Shown: in pieces, positions 19,137 through 27,613 of the stretch
How positions within the stretch are numbered: the stretch's first letter is position 1
How the letters are laid out: every line of letters starts with the position of its first letter
DNA from: Shewanella cyperi
GTDB taxonomy: Bacteria > Pseudomonadota > Gammaproteobacteria > Enterobacterales > Shewanellaceae
Direction of reading: 5' to 3'
Assembly: GCF_017354985.1 (NCBI RefSeq)
Contig: NZ_CP071501.1
Coordinates: forward strand, 3,759,001 to 3,823,000
DNA: 64,000 nt
Translations under genes and position numbers: made by a program
The notes under the pieces: generated by a model
What the model saw: the letters and a program-made list of their open reading frames with translations, nothing else
Database searches by the model: none
Told to the model about the DNA's origin: nothing

Positions 19137-19391
19137 TCAGGCGCTGGCCACCTTGGATAATGCCACAGGACTCAGCACCCGGCAGCCGGTGACGTCCACC
19201 AGCTTATTGAGCTGGTTTGACAGCAGTTCGATGGCACGCTCGCTGTCGACCTCCATATCGAGGGCCACGCTGTTGTCGGTCAGGCGCATATTCATGCCTG
19301 TGACGCGAAAACCGCGGTGACGGGTGACACGCAATACCCGCTCAACCACCTCGGGACTGTGTTGTAAGGTTACTTCCAGATGCTGGATCAT
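19137..19391 (-). CDS. ilvM: Acetolactate synthase II small subunit
   Basis: An 84-residue ACT-domain regulatory subunit of acetohydroxyacid synthase II, partner of IlvG. It starts MIQHLEVTLQHSPEVVERVL and contains RHRGFRVTGMNMRLTDN, typical of IlvM. Its ATG overlaps the stop of a degenerate copy of the ilvG 3' end (ATGA), which preserves the ancestral translational coupling although the true ilvG stop lies 154 bp upstream. Confidence 0.93.
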   Translation of the reverse strand: MIQHLEVTLQHSPEVVERVLRVTRHRGFRVTGMNMRLTDNSVALDMEVDSERAIELLSNQLNKLVDVTGCRVLSPVALSKVASA

Positions 19392-19549
19392 GTGCGTTTC
19401 TCCATCTCTTCCATCAAGTCACTGTTGGCGGCTCAGAGCGTTACCGCGGTAAAGAGCCAAAGGTTATTGCTGTCATTCATTGCCACACTGAAAATCTGCT
19501 CACCTAGTTCGGGGCTCTGCCCTGAACATGCTGGCAGACGCCGGATCAT
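19392..19549 (-). pseudogene. Decayed tandem duplicate of the ilvG-ilvM junction
   Basis: The spacer between ilvG and ilvM is not random. Read on the minus strand it begins ATGATCCGGCGTCTG, like the ilvM start, then gives SPELGEQIFSV, like ilvM SPEVVERVLRV. It continues as VAMNDSNNLW and, after a stop, AANSDLMEEMEKRT, like the ilvG end [10 protein letters not shown] ... [12 protein letters not shown]. The unit is 158 bp. The first part is an open frame of 38 codons (19433-19549) that overlaps the ilvG stop and could be translated by coupling. Confidence 0.8.
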
Positions 19550-21216
19550 GTACTTTTCTCCATCTCTTCCATCATGTCGCTGTTGGAGGCGCCGGGCGGA
19601 ACCAGAGGCCAAACGTTATAGCTGTCGTCTATCGCCACGTGCAGCAGGAAGGGGCCGGGGCTGGACAGCATGTCGTCCAGGGCCTGCTCCACCTCATCGG
19701 CGGCGAATATGGTCTTGCCGGGGATATCAAAGGCCGAGGCCAGGGTGACGAAATCCGGGTTATCGGACAGGTCGGTTTCGCTGTAGCGCTGCTCAAAGAA
19801 CAGCTGCTGCCACTGCTTGACCATGCCGAGCTTCTGGTTGTCTATCAGCAGGATCTTCACCGGCAGGCCGCGACGTTTAATGGTGGTCAGCTCCTGCACG
19901 TTCATCATAAAAGAGCCGTCACCTGAGACTGTCACCACGGTCGCGCCTGGGCGGGCCATCTGAGCGCCTATGGCCGCCGGCAGGCCAAAGCCCATGGTGC
20001 CGAGGCCCGCGCTCGACAGATGATCTTCGGGGCGGCGGAAATACATGTGCTGGGCCACCCACATCTGGTGCTGGCCCACATCGCAGCTGACCACACTGTC
20101 CTGGGGCAGTTTGGATGCCAGGCGCCTGAGCAACGCCGGGGCATAGATAAGATTGCCATCCTGGCGATACTGCCATTGATGATCCCGGGCCAGTTCGGCC
20201 ACCTCCGCCTGCCAGGAGCCTATGTCCAGCGCTTTTGCCAGCTTGGGCAACAGGGAGCGCAGCTCTCCGGCTATGGCCACATCGGGGCGGCGCAGCTTAC
20301 CGAGTTCGGCGGCATCTATGTCCAGGTGGATCACCTTGGCCTTGCTGGCAAAGCTGTCGAGACGGCCGGTCACCCTGTCATCGAAGCGGGCTCCCACCAC
20401 CAGCAGCAGGTCACATTCCTGCACCGCCAGGTTGGCGGCCTTGCCGCCGTGCATGCCGAGCATGCCCAGATAACCCGGGGTGTCGTGGGCTATGGCACCC
20501 AGCCCCTTGAGGGTGGCCACCGAGGGCATGCCGGTCACCCGGATAAAGTCCCGCAGCGGCTCGACGGCGCCGGCCATGCCCACCCCGCCGCCCACATACA
20601 GCATGGGCTTGCGGGACTGCGAGAGCAGCTGCCTGGCGGCCTGGATATCGGCCTCGGCGGCCTTGGGCTCGGGGCTCAGGGCCAACAGCGGCGCGCGGTA
20701 TTCCAATCGTCCCAGCTGTATGTCTTTAGGGATGTCCACCAGCACGGGGCCGGGGCGGCCGGAGGCGGCGATGTCAAAGGCGCGGTACAGGGTCGGCACC
20801 AGATCTTCCAGGCGCTGCACCATAAAGCTGTGTTTGGTGCAGGACAGGCTCATGCCCAGCAGATCCACCTCCTGGAAGGCATCGGTGCCTATGACGGCGG
20901 TGGATACCTGACCGGTAATGGCCACCAGGGGCACAGAGTCCAACATGGCATCGGCCAGGGCGGTGATCAGGTTGGTGGCACCCGGGCCGGAGGTGGCGAA
21001 GCAGACCCCGGTCTTGCCACTGGCGCGGGCATAGCCCACAGCGGCAAAGCCGGCGCCCTGCTCGTGGCGACAGAGTATGTGTTCCAGCTCGTGGCCCACC
21101 AGGGCGTCGTAGATGGGCATGATGGCGCCACCGGGATAACCGAATACCGTGGTGACTCCATGGGCGGCCAACACCTTGATAACCGCATCCGCTCCCCGCA
21201 TCGTCTGTACTTCCAT
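19546..21216 (-). CDS. ilvG: Acetolactate synthase II large subunit
   Basis: The ThDP- and FAD-dependent catalytic subunit that condenses pyruvate with pyruvate or 2-oxobutanoate. It has 556 residues. [20 protein letters not shown] and the catalytic Glu in [11 protein letters not shown] form the N-terminal domain. [12 protein letters not shown] belongs to the central domain. [14 protein letters not shown] is the ThDP/Mg motif, followed by [13 protein letters not shown]. It is intact, without the frameshift seen in E. coli K-12. It follows the ilvL leader and attenuator. Confidence 0.97.
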   Translation of the reverse strand: MEVQTMRGADAVIKVLAAHGVTTVFGYPGGAIMPIYDALVGHELEHILCRHEQGAGFAAVGYARASGKTGVCFATSGPGATNLITALADAMLDSVPLVAITGQVSTAVIGTDAFQEVDLLGMSLSCTKHSFMVQRLEDLVPTLYRAFDIAASGRPGPVLVDIPKDIQLGRLEYRAPLLALSPEPKAAEADIQAARQLLSQSRKPMLYVGGGVGMAGAVEPLRDFIRVTGMPSVATLKGLGAIAHDTPGYLGMLGMHGGKAANLAVQECDLLLVVGARFDDRVTGRLDSFASKAKVIHLDIDAAELGKLRRPDVAIAGELRSLLPKLAKALDIGSWQAEVAELARDHQWQYRQDGNLIYAPALLRRLASKLPQDSVVSCDVGQHQMWVAQHMYFRRPEDHLSSAGLGTMGFGLPAAIGAQMARPGATVVTVSGDGSFMMNVQELTTIKRRGLPVKILLIDNQKLGMVKQWQQLFFEQRYSETDLSDNPDFVTLASAFDIPGKTIFAADEVEQALDDMLSSPGPFLLHVAIDDSYNVWPLVPPGASNSDMMEEMEKST

Positions 21217-21270
21217 CGTCCTGTCCTGCCTTGTGGGCCGAGCCCTGATTTATCAGCGAATTTTTATTGG

Positions 21271-21315
21271 TTCTTAAACGAGAAACCCCCCGGTCCTTTC
21301 GGAGCGGGGGGTCTC
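21271..21315 (-). terminator. ilv operon attenuator
   Basis: On the minus strand, between the leader peptide stop and ilvG, lies a hairpin with stem GACCCCCCG / CGGGGGG and an outer GAGA / TCTC pairing around CTCCGAAAGGAC (21280-21315), followed by the moderately T-rich CGTTTAAG. Its position after a leader rich in Ile/Val/Leu codons makes it the attenuator. The U-tract is weaker than usual. Confidence 0.75.
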
Positions 21316-21343
21316 TTGCAACTTCTTTCCTGGTTAAGGTCTG

Positions 21344-21430
21344 TCAGTTTGCCATGGGCCGCCCCCGCTGTGATTTAATAATCACGACGGTAATAATCAC
21401 GAGAATGAGCTTGGCAGCCAGGTTCAACAC
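21344..21430 (-). CDS. ilvL: ilvGMDA leader peptide
   Basis: A 28-residue frame (GTG start) holding the run LILVIITVVII, where 10 of 11 codons specify Leu, Ile or Val. Ribosome stalling there when charged tRNAs are scarce would favour the antiterminator and read-through into ilvG. AAGGA lies about 11 bases upstream of the GTG; an upstream in-frame GTG or the adjacent TTG are possible alternatives. It is too short for normal gene finding and is recognised by codon content and position. Confidence 0.85.
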   Translation of the reverse strand: MLNLAAKLILVIITVVIIKSQRGRPMAN

Positions 21431-21585
21431 TATTGACACTTTCCTTAAATTCTTGGGCCGGTAATTCTTGCAGCCTTTGGGGCGAGCCTTAAGCTTTAGC
21501 ACAAGATCCCAGCGGATCACAACAGCAAAGTTTCATCTTAAAAAAGATTCAGCTTCCCTGCCGAGACAATGCAAGCAACACAAAC

Positions 21586-21854
21586 TAGGGCGTGTTCACG
21601 TTTCACGGTTGTTTTTGCAGCTGCCTGGCCGGGCTTAATACCAGGCAGCGGCTGCGCCGTGTAGTCACACTACATAAGCAGGCGCTAACGCAGTAGTAAG
21701 ACCGGCCAAGCGCTGCCCTTCGGGTTCGTCTTGGCGATGCCCTGCTCATTGTCACTCGTCACTTATTTAGAATAACTAAACTTCGTTCCTCGTTTCGCGA
21801 TCAAAGCATCGCCAAGGCGAACAAAATCTAATCTCGAAACGTAAACACGCCCTA
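21586..21854. mobile_element. MITE-like element with inverted termini
   Basis: The left end is TAGGGCGTGTTCACGTTT. The right end, read inward on the other strand, is TAGGGCGTGTTTACGTTT. The two match at 17 of 18 positions. The core between the TA dinucleotides is 265 bp and has no transposase frame. The flanking TA on both sides could be a target duplication, or simply part of the repeat. It sits between the 3' end of ilvC and the ilvL promoter region. Confidence 0.7.
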
Positions 21855-21958
21855 CAACATCTGAAATTTTCCGCAATCTTTTCAATTGCCTTTCGTTGGC
21901 AGCCTCACCTTGAAAGCGGGCTGCCGGTGACTGCAATGCCGGCCGGGGCTGGCGAAAT

Positions 21959-23440
21959 TTATTGGGCCGCGCTGATGCGCTTCATGTCTTTCATGTAACC
22001 GCGCAGCTCGGCGCCTATGTATTCCACCGCTGTGTTGCGGATGGCATCGTTGACCTCGATCAGGCGGCGATTGTCGACGCCGTTGCCCTGGTCCTTGAGG
22101 CCGGCACCCAAAAATTCCGGCGACATGGCGTTCACATAGTCGCGCAGCAAGGGCACGGCGGCGTGATTGAACAGGTAGCAACCGTATTCGGCGGTATCCG
22201 AAATCACCACGTTCATCTCGTACAGACGCTTGCGCGCTATGGTGTTGGCGATGAGCGGGGTCTCGTGCAGCGACTCATAATAGGCCGACTCTTCAATGAT
22301 GCCTGCGGCCACCATGGTATCGAACGCCAGCTCAACCCCGGCCTTGATCATGGCCACCAGGAAGATGCCCTTGTCGAAATAGGTCTGCTCGTCGATGGCT
22401 TCGCTGCAGGTCGGTGCCCGTTCAAACCCGGTTTCGGCGGTCTCGGCGCGCCAGCGCAGCAGGTTGGCGTCGTCGTTGGCCCAGTCCGCCATCATGGTGC
22501 GGGAGAATTCGCCGCTGATGATGTCGTCCATGTGCTTTTCAAACAAGGGCGCCAGTATTTCTTTCAATTCTTCTGCCATATCAAAGGCTTTAATCTTGGC
22601 TGGGTTGGACAGGCGATCCATCATATTGGTGATACCACCGTGCTTGAGCGCCTCGGTGACCGTCTCCCAACCCTGCTGGATCAGCTTGGCGGCATAGCCA
22701 GGTTCGACACCGTCGGCCACCATCTTGTCATAGCCGAGGATGGCACCGGTCTGCAGCATGCCGCAGAGTATGGTCTGCTCGCCCATCAGATCCGACTTCA
22801 CCTCGGCGATAAAGGAAGAGTGCAGTACCCCGGCGCGATCGCCACCGGTGGCGCTGGCATAGGCCTTGGCGATCTCCAGACCATCCCCCTTGGGATCGTT
22901 TTCAGGATGCACGGCTACCAGTGTCGGCACCCCGAAGCCGCGCTTGTACTCCTCACGCACCTCGGTACCGGGGCACTTGGGCGCCACCATGATGACGGTA
23001 ATGTCGGGACGCACCTGCATGCCTTCCTCGACTATGTTGAAGCCGTGGGAATAGGACAGGGTCGCGCCCTGTTTCATCAGCGGCATCACCGCCTTGACCA
23101 CATTGGTGTGCTGCTTGTCCGGGGTCAGGTTCAGCACCAGATCGGCATCAGGGATCAGTTCCTCGAAGCTGCCAACCTTGAAGCCGTTATCTGTGGCTTT
23201 TTTCCAGGAGGCGCGTTTCTCGGCAATGGCTTCGGCACGCAGGGCATAGGAGATGTTCAGCCCTGAGTCGCGCATGTTCAGCCCCTGGTTCAGACCCTGG
23301 GCACCGCAACCGAGAATGACTATGTTCCAGTCTTTGATGTAATCGCAGCCATTGGCAAATTCACTGCGATCCATAAAACGACATTGGCTCAGCTGGGCCA
23401 GCTGTTGGCGCAAATTCAAGGAGTTAAAGTAATTGGCCAT
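21959..23440 (-). CDS. ilvC: Ketol-acid reductoisomerase, class II
   Basis: NADPH- and Mg-dependent isomerisation and reduction of acetohydroxy acids, the second common step of Val/Ile synthesis. It has 493 residues, the long enterobacterial type with a duplicated knotted C-terminal domain, rather than the short form of about 330. The Rossmann start is [40 protein letters not shown] and [17 protein letters not shown] carry Mg ligands. The start [14 protein letters not shown] is used; seven upstream codons are in frame. It is transcribed divergently from ilvY. Confidence 0.97.
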   Translation of the reverse strand: MANYFNSLNLRQQLAQLSQCRFMDRSEFANGCDYIKDWNIVILGCGAQGLNQGLNMRDSGLNISYALRAEAIAEKRASWKKATDNGFKVGSFEELIPDADLVLNLTPDKQHTNVVKAVMPLMKQGATLSYSHGFNIVEEGMQVRPDITVIMVAPKCPGTEVREEYKRGFGVPTLVAVHPENDPKGDGLEIAKAYASATGGDRAGVLHSSFIAEVKSDLMGEQTILCGMLQTGAILGYDKMVADGVEPGYAAKLIQQGWETVTEALKHGGITNMMDRLSNPAKIKAFDMAEELKEILAPLFEKHMDDIISGEFSRTMMADWANDDANLLRWRAETAETGFERAPTCSEAIDEQTYFDKGIFLVAMIKAGVELAFDTMVAAGIIEESAYYESLHETPLIANTIARKRLYEMNVVISDTAEYGCYLFNHAAVPLLRDYVNAMSPEFLGAGLKDQGNGVDNRRLIEVNDAIRNTAVEYIGAELRGYMKDMKRISAAQ

Positions 23441-23554
23441 AGTGAATTTTCCATCTTTCAATTCTGTGACGACAGCGCGGCCTTGACCGCCTGTGATTGC
23501 AAAACACTATAGTCCAGAGTTAGCATTGCCTAAAATGATATAATCGAAACTTGT

Positions 23555-23573
23555 TGTTGCACTTTTCGCAACA
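23555..23573. promoter_or_regulatory. Putative IlvY operator between ilvC and ilvY
   Basis: The inverted repeat TGTTGC-N7-GCAACA contains the T-N11-A spacing of LysR sites. It lies 115 bp upstream of ilvC and 62 bp upstream of ilvY. A TATATC element about 20 bp downstream on the minus strand could be the ilvC -10 box, with no good -35, as expected for an activator-dependent promoter. IlvY control of ilvC is established in E. coli; the site here is inferred. Confidence 0.6.
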
Positions 23574-23634
23574 TTAAGAGTCACAACACAAACAATGGCA
23601 ACATAAGAGTGGTCAGCCAAGGGGAGTTCAGGCC

Positions 23635-24519
23635 ATGGATATCCGCGAAATCCAGCTATACCTGCATTTGTGTGACACCCTGCATTTCGCCCGCACCGCA
23701 GAGCAGATGCATGTGAGCCCCTCCACCCTGAGCCGGGCCCTGCAACGGTTGGAGCAACAGGCCGGTTGTCGCCTGCTGGAGCGGGATAATCGCAGCGTGC
23801 GCCTGACCCGGGGCGGCGAGGAGTTTCGCCGCTTTGCCGCCGACACACTGGCGGGCTGGCAGCAACTCAGGAGCCGGCTCGATCCCAATCAGCAGCAGCT
23901 GCGGGGCTTGCTCAATCTCTATTGCTCTGTGACCGCCGCCTACAGCCACCTGCCGGCGCTGCTGGACAGGTTCCGCCGCGAACACCCCCTGGTGGAGATA
24001 GTGCTCAATACAGGGGATGCGGCCAATGCCATGGCCGAGGTGCAGCAGAATCGCGCCGACATTGCCATCGCGGCTTTGCAGGATCCCTTCCCCGACAGCC
24101 TGCATTTTGCCCCCATGGACACCATACCCCTGACCGTCATAGGGCCGCAGATCCCCTGCCGGGTGCGAGAGTTACTGGAAGAGAAGGAAATCCCCTGGGA
24201 CAGGTTGCCCTTTATCGTGCCCGAGCACGGCCCGGGCCGGAAGCGCATCGACAATTGGTTCAAGGCCATGGGCATAGGGGCGAATATTTACGCCAAGGTA
24301 TCGGGCCACGAGGCCATAGTGTCCATGGTGGCGCTGGGATGTGGGGTCAGCGTCAGCCCCGAGGTGGTGGTGCAGCACAGTCCGATGCGCGACCGGATTG
24401 CACTGCTGCCAAGCCCGGTGGCCATACCGCCCTTTGAGCTCGGCTGTTGCTGCAAGGCAAAACGCCGGGACGACCCCCTGATAGCCGCCTTTCTGGCGGC
24501 CATTGGCTCAGCGAAATAA
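23635..24519 (+). CDS. ilvY: LysR-type activator IlvY
   Basis: A 294-residue LysR protein with an N-terminal winged helix (IREIQLYLHLCDTLHFARTA, then EQMHVSPSTLSRALQRLEQQAG) and an effector domain. It is divergent from ilvC with a LysR-type operator between them, which is the diagnostic arrangement. In E. coli IlvY senses acetolactate and acetohydroxybutyrate and activates ilvC. It converges on the CNNM gene with only 13 bp between stops. Confidence 0.93.
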   Translation: MDIREIQLYLHLCDTLHFARTAEQMHVSPSTLSRALQRLEQQAGCRLLERDNRSVRLTRGGEEFRRFAADTLAGWQQLRSRLDPNQQQLRGLLNLYCSVTAAYSHLPALLDRFRREHPLVEIVLNTGDAANAMAEVQQNRADIAIAALQDPFPDSLHFAPMDTIPLTVIGPQIPCRVRELLEEKEIPWDRLPFIVPEHGPGRKRIDNWFKAMGIGANIYAKVSGHEAIVSMVALGCGVSVSPEVVVQHSPMRDRIALLPSPVAIPPFELGCCCKAKRRDDPLIAAFLAAIGSAK

Positions 24520-24532
24520 CTCAGGCAGGAGC

Positions 24533-25831
24533 TTAATCCTCGACCGGCTCGATGCGAGTTACCAGCAGCTGGTCGACCTTGTAGGAGTCTATGTCGACCA
24601 CCTCAAACTTGTAGCCGTTATAGACCACGAAGTCGGTACGCTTGGGGATCTTGCGCAGCATGTACATCATGAAGCCGGCTATGGTCTCGTAGTTCTGACT
24701 GTTGGGGAAATGGTCTATGTTGAAGGCCCGCATCACGTCTGTGATTGGCGTGACCCCGTCCACCAGCCAGGAGGAGGCGTCGCGGGCCACTATCTGCTCT
24801 TCCCCTTCCGCCAGCACCCAGGTACCCATCACGGCGCTTTGCAGATCGTTGGTGGTCACTATCCCCACCACCAGGGCGTATTCGTTCATCACCACGGCAA
24901 AATCGGCGCGGTTGTTCTTGAAGTAATCCAGGGCCTCGGACAGGCTCAGGGTGTCGGGAATGATGGGGCAGGAATGCACCAGGGAAGTATCCTTAAGGCT
25001 CATGCTCTGACCGTTGATCACCCGGATCAGCAGCTCCTTGGCATCCACATAACCCTTGATGGCATCCAGCTGACCATCACAGACCAGAAACTTGTTGTGG
25101 GGATCGTTGGCTATCTTCTGCTTGATGTCGTCCTCTGAATCGCTGAGCAGGAAGTACACCAGGCTCTCCCGGGCCGTCATGGCGGAGGTTACGGGCACAG
25201 TCTGCATCTCGAACACGTTTTCCATCATCTGCTGCTCGCCCTTGTCGAGCACCCCGGCCTCGGCTCCGGCATCCATCACGGCGTAAATATCATCGGAGGT
25301 GATTTCATCGTTGCGCACCGTCGGGATCTGCAGCAGACGGAACAGACCATTGGCCAGGCTGTTGAACAGCCATACCAGGGGCCGCAGCACAGTGATACAA
25401 AACGCGATGGGCGTCACCAAAGTCACGGCCACTCTTTCCGGCAGGGCCATGGCGATGCGCTTGGGCATCAGATCCGCCAGCAAAATAAACAAGCTGGTCA
25501 CCAGCAGGAAGGACAGCAGGAAGCTCAGCTGATTGACCCAGACCGCCGACACCCAGGGGGTCAGCAGCTTGTTGATATGGGGCGTGAAGGCCGACTCACC
25601 GACGATACCGCCCATGATGGCCACGGCATTGAGGCCAATCTGCACCACGGTGAAAAAACTGCCCGGGTGGGCCTGCAGCGCCAGCACCCGCTCGGCCCTG
25701 GCGTCGCCCTCGTCGGCCATTTGCCGCAGGCGGATTTTGCGCGACGCCGCCAGGGCAATCTCGGACATGGAAAAGAAACTGCTGACGCCAATCAGCAGCA
25801 GAATAATCACAGCGTTATCGAAAAAGCTCAT
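24533..25831 (-). CDS. CNNM/CorC-type membrane protein (YtfL/PaeA-like)
   Basis: A 432-residue protein with an N-terminal DUF21/CNNM membrane domain of three to four helices (ILLLIGVSSFFSMSEIALAA first), then two CBS domains (about 210-330) and a C-terminal CorC_HlyC domain ending DFVVYNGYKFEVVDIDSYKV. The closest E. coli match by pattern is YtfL (PaeA), described as a polyamine exporter; other members export Mg or Co. The substrate is not determined here. A GC-rich, foldable leader precedes the start. Confidence 0.85.
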   Translation of the reverse strand: MSFFDNAVIILLLIGVSSFFSMSEIALAASRKIRLRQMADEGDARAERVLALQAHPGSFFTVVQIGLNAVAIMGGIVGESAFTPHINKLLTPWVSAVWVNQLSFLLSFLLVTSLFILLADLMPKRIAMALPERVAVTLVTPIAFCITVLRPLVWLFNSLANGLFRLLQIPTVRNDEITSDDIYAVMDAGAEAGVLDKGEQQMMENVFEMQTVPVTSAMTARESLVYFLLSDSEDDIKQKIANDPHNKFLVCDGQLDAIKGYVDAKELLIRVINGQSMSLKDTSLVHSCPIIPDTLSLSEALDYFKNNRADFAVVMNEYALVVGIVTTNDLQSAVMGTWVLAEGEEQIVARDASSWLVDGVTPITDVMRAFNIDHFPNSQNYETIAGFMMYMLRKIPKRTDFVVYNGYKFEVVDIDSYKVDQLLVTRIEPVED

Positions 25832-25975
25832 GTTTCACCTTGCCAAAGCCCCGGGCCCTCCCGGGGCGTGTGCCCATCCGGCCGCGCCTGCAGTCTGCCC
25901 GGGAAGCATGACGCTTGTGTGTCCGGGCGGCCAAATTTTTGCCACCCGGTCATTTTGCCTGTGCCCGGGTGTAAA
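25832..25975 (-). other. GC-rich structured leader upstream of the CNNM gene
   Basis: Two clear stems lie in the presumed 5' UTR on the minus strand: CACCCGG / CCGGGTG (25943-25971), and an 8-bp perfect GCCCCGGG / CCCGGGGC with a 4-base loop (25848-25867) that ends just before the AAGGTG Shine-Dalgarno and ATG. I do not recognise a known riboswitch. Confidence 0.4.
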
Positions 25976-26033
25976 AAGCCAGCCCCAAGGCTCTGAGTCC
26001 TGAGGAATTATGTCTGTTTAGCCGTGGTAACAA

Positions 26034-26316
26034 CAATAATTGAGATTGAGACCCAGCTTGTGAAGGTTGCGGTTGAGCCGTCTGAGCAGGCGCTGTTCAG
26101 AAAGTCAGAGCGAAAGCATTGAAGGCAGGCAAGCGCTCAGCTTCTGGGGCGATAGGGGCAATAATTGGGTTTGGGGCCTTTCTGGGGATGGTTGCGACTG
26201 AGCCGTCAAAGTGGGCGCTGTACTTGCGGGAACGCATTCCATCCCCGCAAGCGCTCAACCCCTGGGACGATAGGGGCAATAATTGGGTTTGGGACCTATT
26301 TGCGGATGATTACGAC
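26034..26316 (-). repeat. Tandem copies of the YkgJ-like gene 3' end
   Basis: CAATAATTG with its flanks recurs at 26034, 26159 and 26277 (spacing 125 and 118 bp). The copy at 26277 is the real gene end (RNHPQIGPKPNYCPYRPRG). The copy at 26159, read in the same frame, gives RNHPQKGPKPNYCPYRPRS and a stop. The third is more decayed. The block also carries downstream sequence (GAGCCGTC, GGCGCTG, AAGCGCTCA). Confidence 0.8.
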
Positions 26317-26644
26317 AGGTATCGGGGCGCTTGTCATAGATGGTGCAGCGACGGCTGTGCCTGTCCAGATACAGGCAATCATCATTGGCCATCCGCGCCA
26401 GGGTAAAGATACCGGTTTTGTGGCTGAAACTGTCTATGATGCGGGCCTTTTGCAATCTTTTGGCTATGCCCTTGAGGTCATCGGCCTCGAAGGGATCCAC
26501 CAGCTCCATCCGCACCAAATCGCTGACCTTCACCTCCACCGGCAGGGTGCAACAGGTGGCATGACAATCATTGCAAAGATTTTTGCGGTACTTCTGCCAG
26601 GTGGACAGATCGTCAATATTGAATGTCATAGGGGCTTTGGCCAT
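26255..26644 (-). CDS. YkgJ family cysteine-cluster protein
   Basis: A 129-residue protein with eight Cys arranged as in the YkgJ/CxxCxxCC zinc- or iron-binding family: LCNDCHATCC near 23-32, DDCLYLDRHSRRCTIYDKRP with DTC around 88-110, and NYCPYRPRG at the end. The biochemical role is unknown. The ATG is preceded by CAGGAG at a spacing of 5. Its 3' end has been tandemly duplicated downstream. Confidence 0.85.
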   Translation of the reverse strand: MAKAPMTFNIDDLSTWQKYRKNLCNDCHATCCTLPVEVKVSDLVRMELVDPFEADDLKGIAKRLQKARIIDSFSHKTGIFTLARMANDDCLYLDRHSRRCTIYDKRPDTCRNHPQIGPKPNYCPYRPRG

Positions 26645-26770
26645 GGGAACTCCTGGTGCTGCGGCCGGCCATTATAATGGTCGCTTTCGGCCCTCACCAG
26701 CCCCTTGTATGCCCTTGTGCGCCGCAGAGACTATACTCAAGTCACCTGCGGCCTCCTCCCTTTGGTGGAT

Positions 26771-27613
26771 ATGAATACTCTCGCTTTTATTCTGGTGCTC
26801 GCCGGCCTGCTGGGATTGCTGTTTGCCCTGCCGCGCATCTATCAGATATGTCGGGTGCCCGAGTGCAGCCAGCAGGGCTGGTATGTGCTGCTGGCCTTGG
26901 TATGCCTGTTTGTGTTGGGCTATATCGGCTTTTTGTGGCTGCTGAGCGCCCAGAATACCGGCCAGCTGGAGATGATAGTCGCCTTTATCTTTTTTGGCGG
27001 TGGCGGCTTTGTGTTCCTGGTCAGCGAGCTGAGCGGCCAAACCATGAAGCAACTGCTGTGGACCCTGGAAGAAAAAGACTATCAGGCCAATCACGATCAC
27101 CTCACCGGCCTGCCCAACCGCCACGCTTTTTATGCCGCCATTACCGCACTGTTGGCCAGCAAGCCGGGGCAATTTGCCTGCCTGATGATGGATCTTGATG
27201 ATTTCAAGGTGATCAACGATACCTGCGGTCACCACGTGGGGGATTTGGTACTGGTGGAAGTGGCAGAGCGAGTCAGCAGCCATTTACCAGAGGGCGCCCT
27301 GGTGGCACGTTTGGGGGGGGATGAACTGGCCATTCTCTTGCCCAAGGGTGAAGCCGTGGATGCCATAGCCCTGGCTGAGATGCTGCAAGACTTGCTCAAG
27401 CAGGACATCATCATTGGCAGTCACAGACTGGCGGTCAGTACCAGCGTCGGCATCGCACTTTTCCCAGAGCATGGTGAGGACAAGAAATACCTGCTCAAGC
27501 ATGCCGATATCGCCATGTACTATGCCAAACGCAACGACAAGCGTTGGCAAATGTACGAACCGCACCAAAAACTGCACCCGCTGCCATCCGGATCCAACTG
27601 GTCGGATACCTAA
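26771..27613 (+). CDS. Membrane-anchored diguanylate cyclase (GGDEL)
   Basis: A 280-residue protein with two N-terminal membrane helices (about 3-20 and 35-60) and a third hydrophobic stretch (about 70-88) before a GGDEF domain: DHLTGLPNRHAFY, MMDLDDFKVINDTCGHHVGD, and RLGGDELAILL as the active-site loop. The F to L change at the last position is tolerated in active cyclases. The start at 26771 is preceded by GGTGG; the frame is open upstream to 26705. Its stop overlaps that of the next gene, which is convergent. Confidence 0.88.
   Translation: MNTLAFILVLAGLLGLLFALPRIYQICRVPECSQQGWYVLLALVCLFVLGYIGFLWLLSAQNTGQLEMIVAFIFFGGGGFVFLVSELSGQTMKQLLWTLEEKDYQANHDHLTGLPNRHAFYAAITALLASKPGQFACLMMDLDDFKVINDTCGHHVGDLVLVEVAERVSSHLPEGALVARLGGDELAILLPKGEAVDAIALAEMLQDLLKQDIIIGSHRLAVSTSVGIALFPEHGEDKKYLLKHADIAMYYAKRNDKRWQMYEPHQKLHPLPSGSNWSDT

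Noticed and set aside
19546..21216. Possible frameshift in ilvG as in E. coli K-12
   Set aside because: The frame is intact over 556 codons with all ThDP and FAD motifs.
20020..21378. Long plus-strand open frame (452 codons) opposite ilvG
   Set aside because: It is the antisense of a conserved gene, with His/Gly/Gln-rich shadow composition typical of GC-rich coding DNA read backwards. The same applies to long frames opposite rep, ilvA, ilvD, ilvC, acnD and ilvE.
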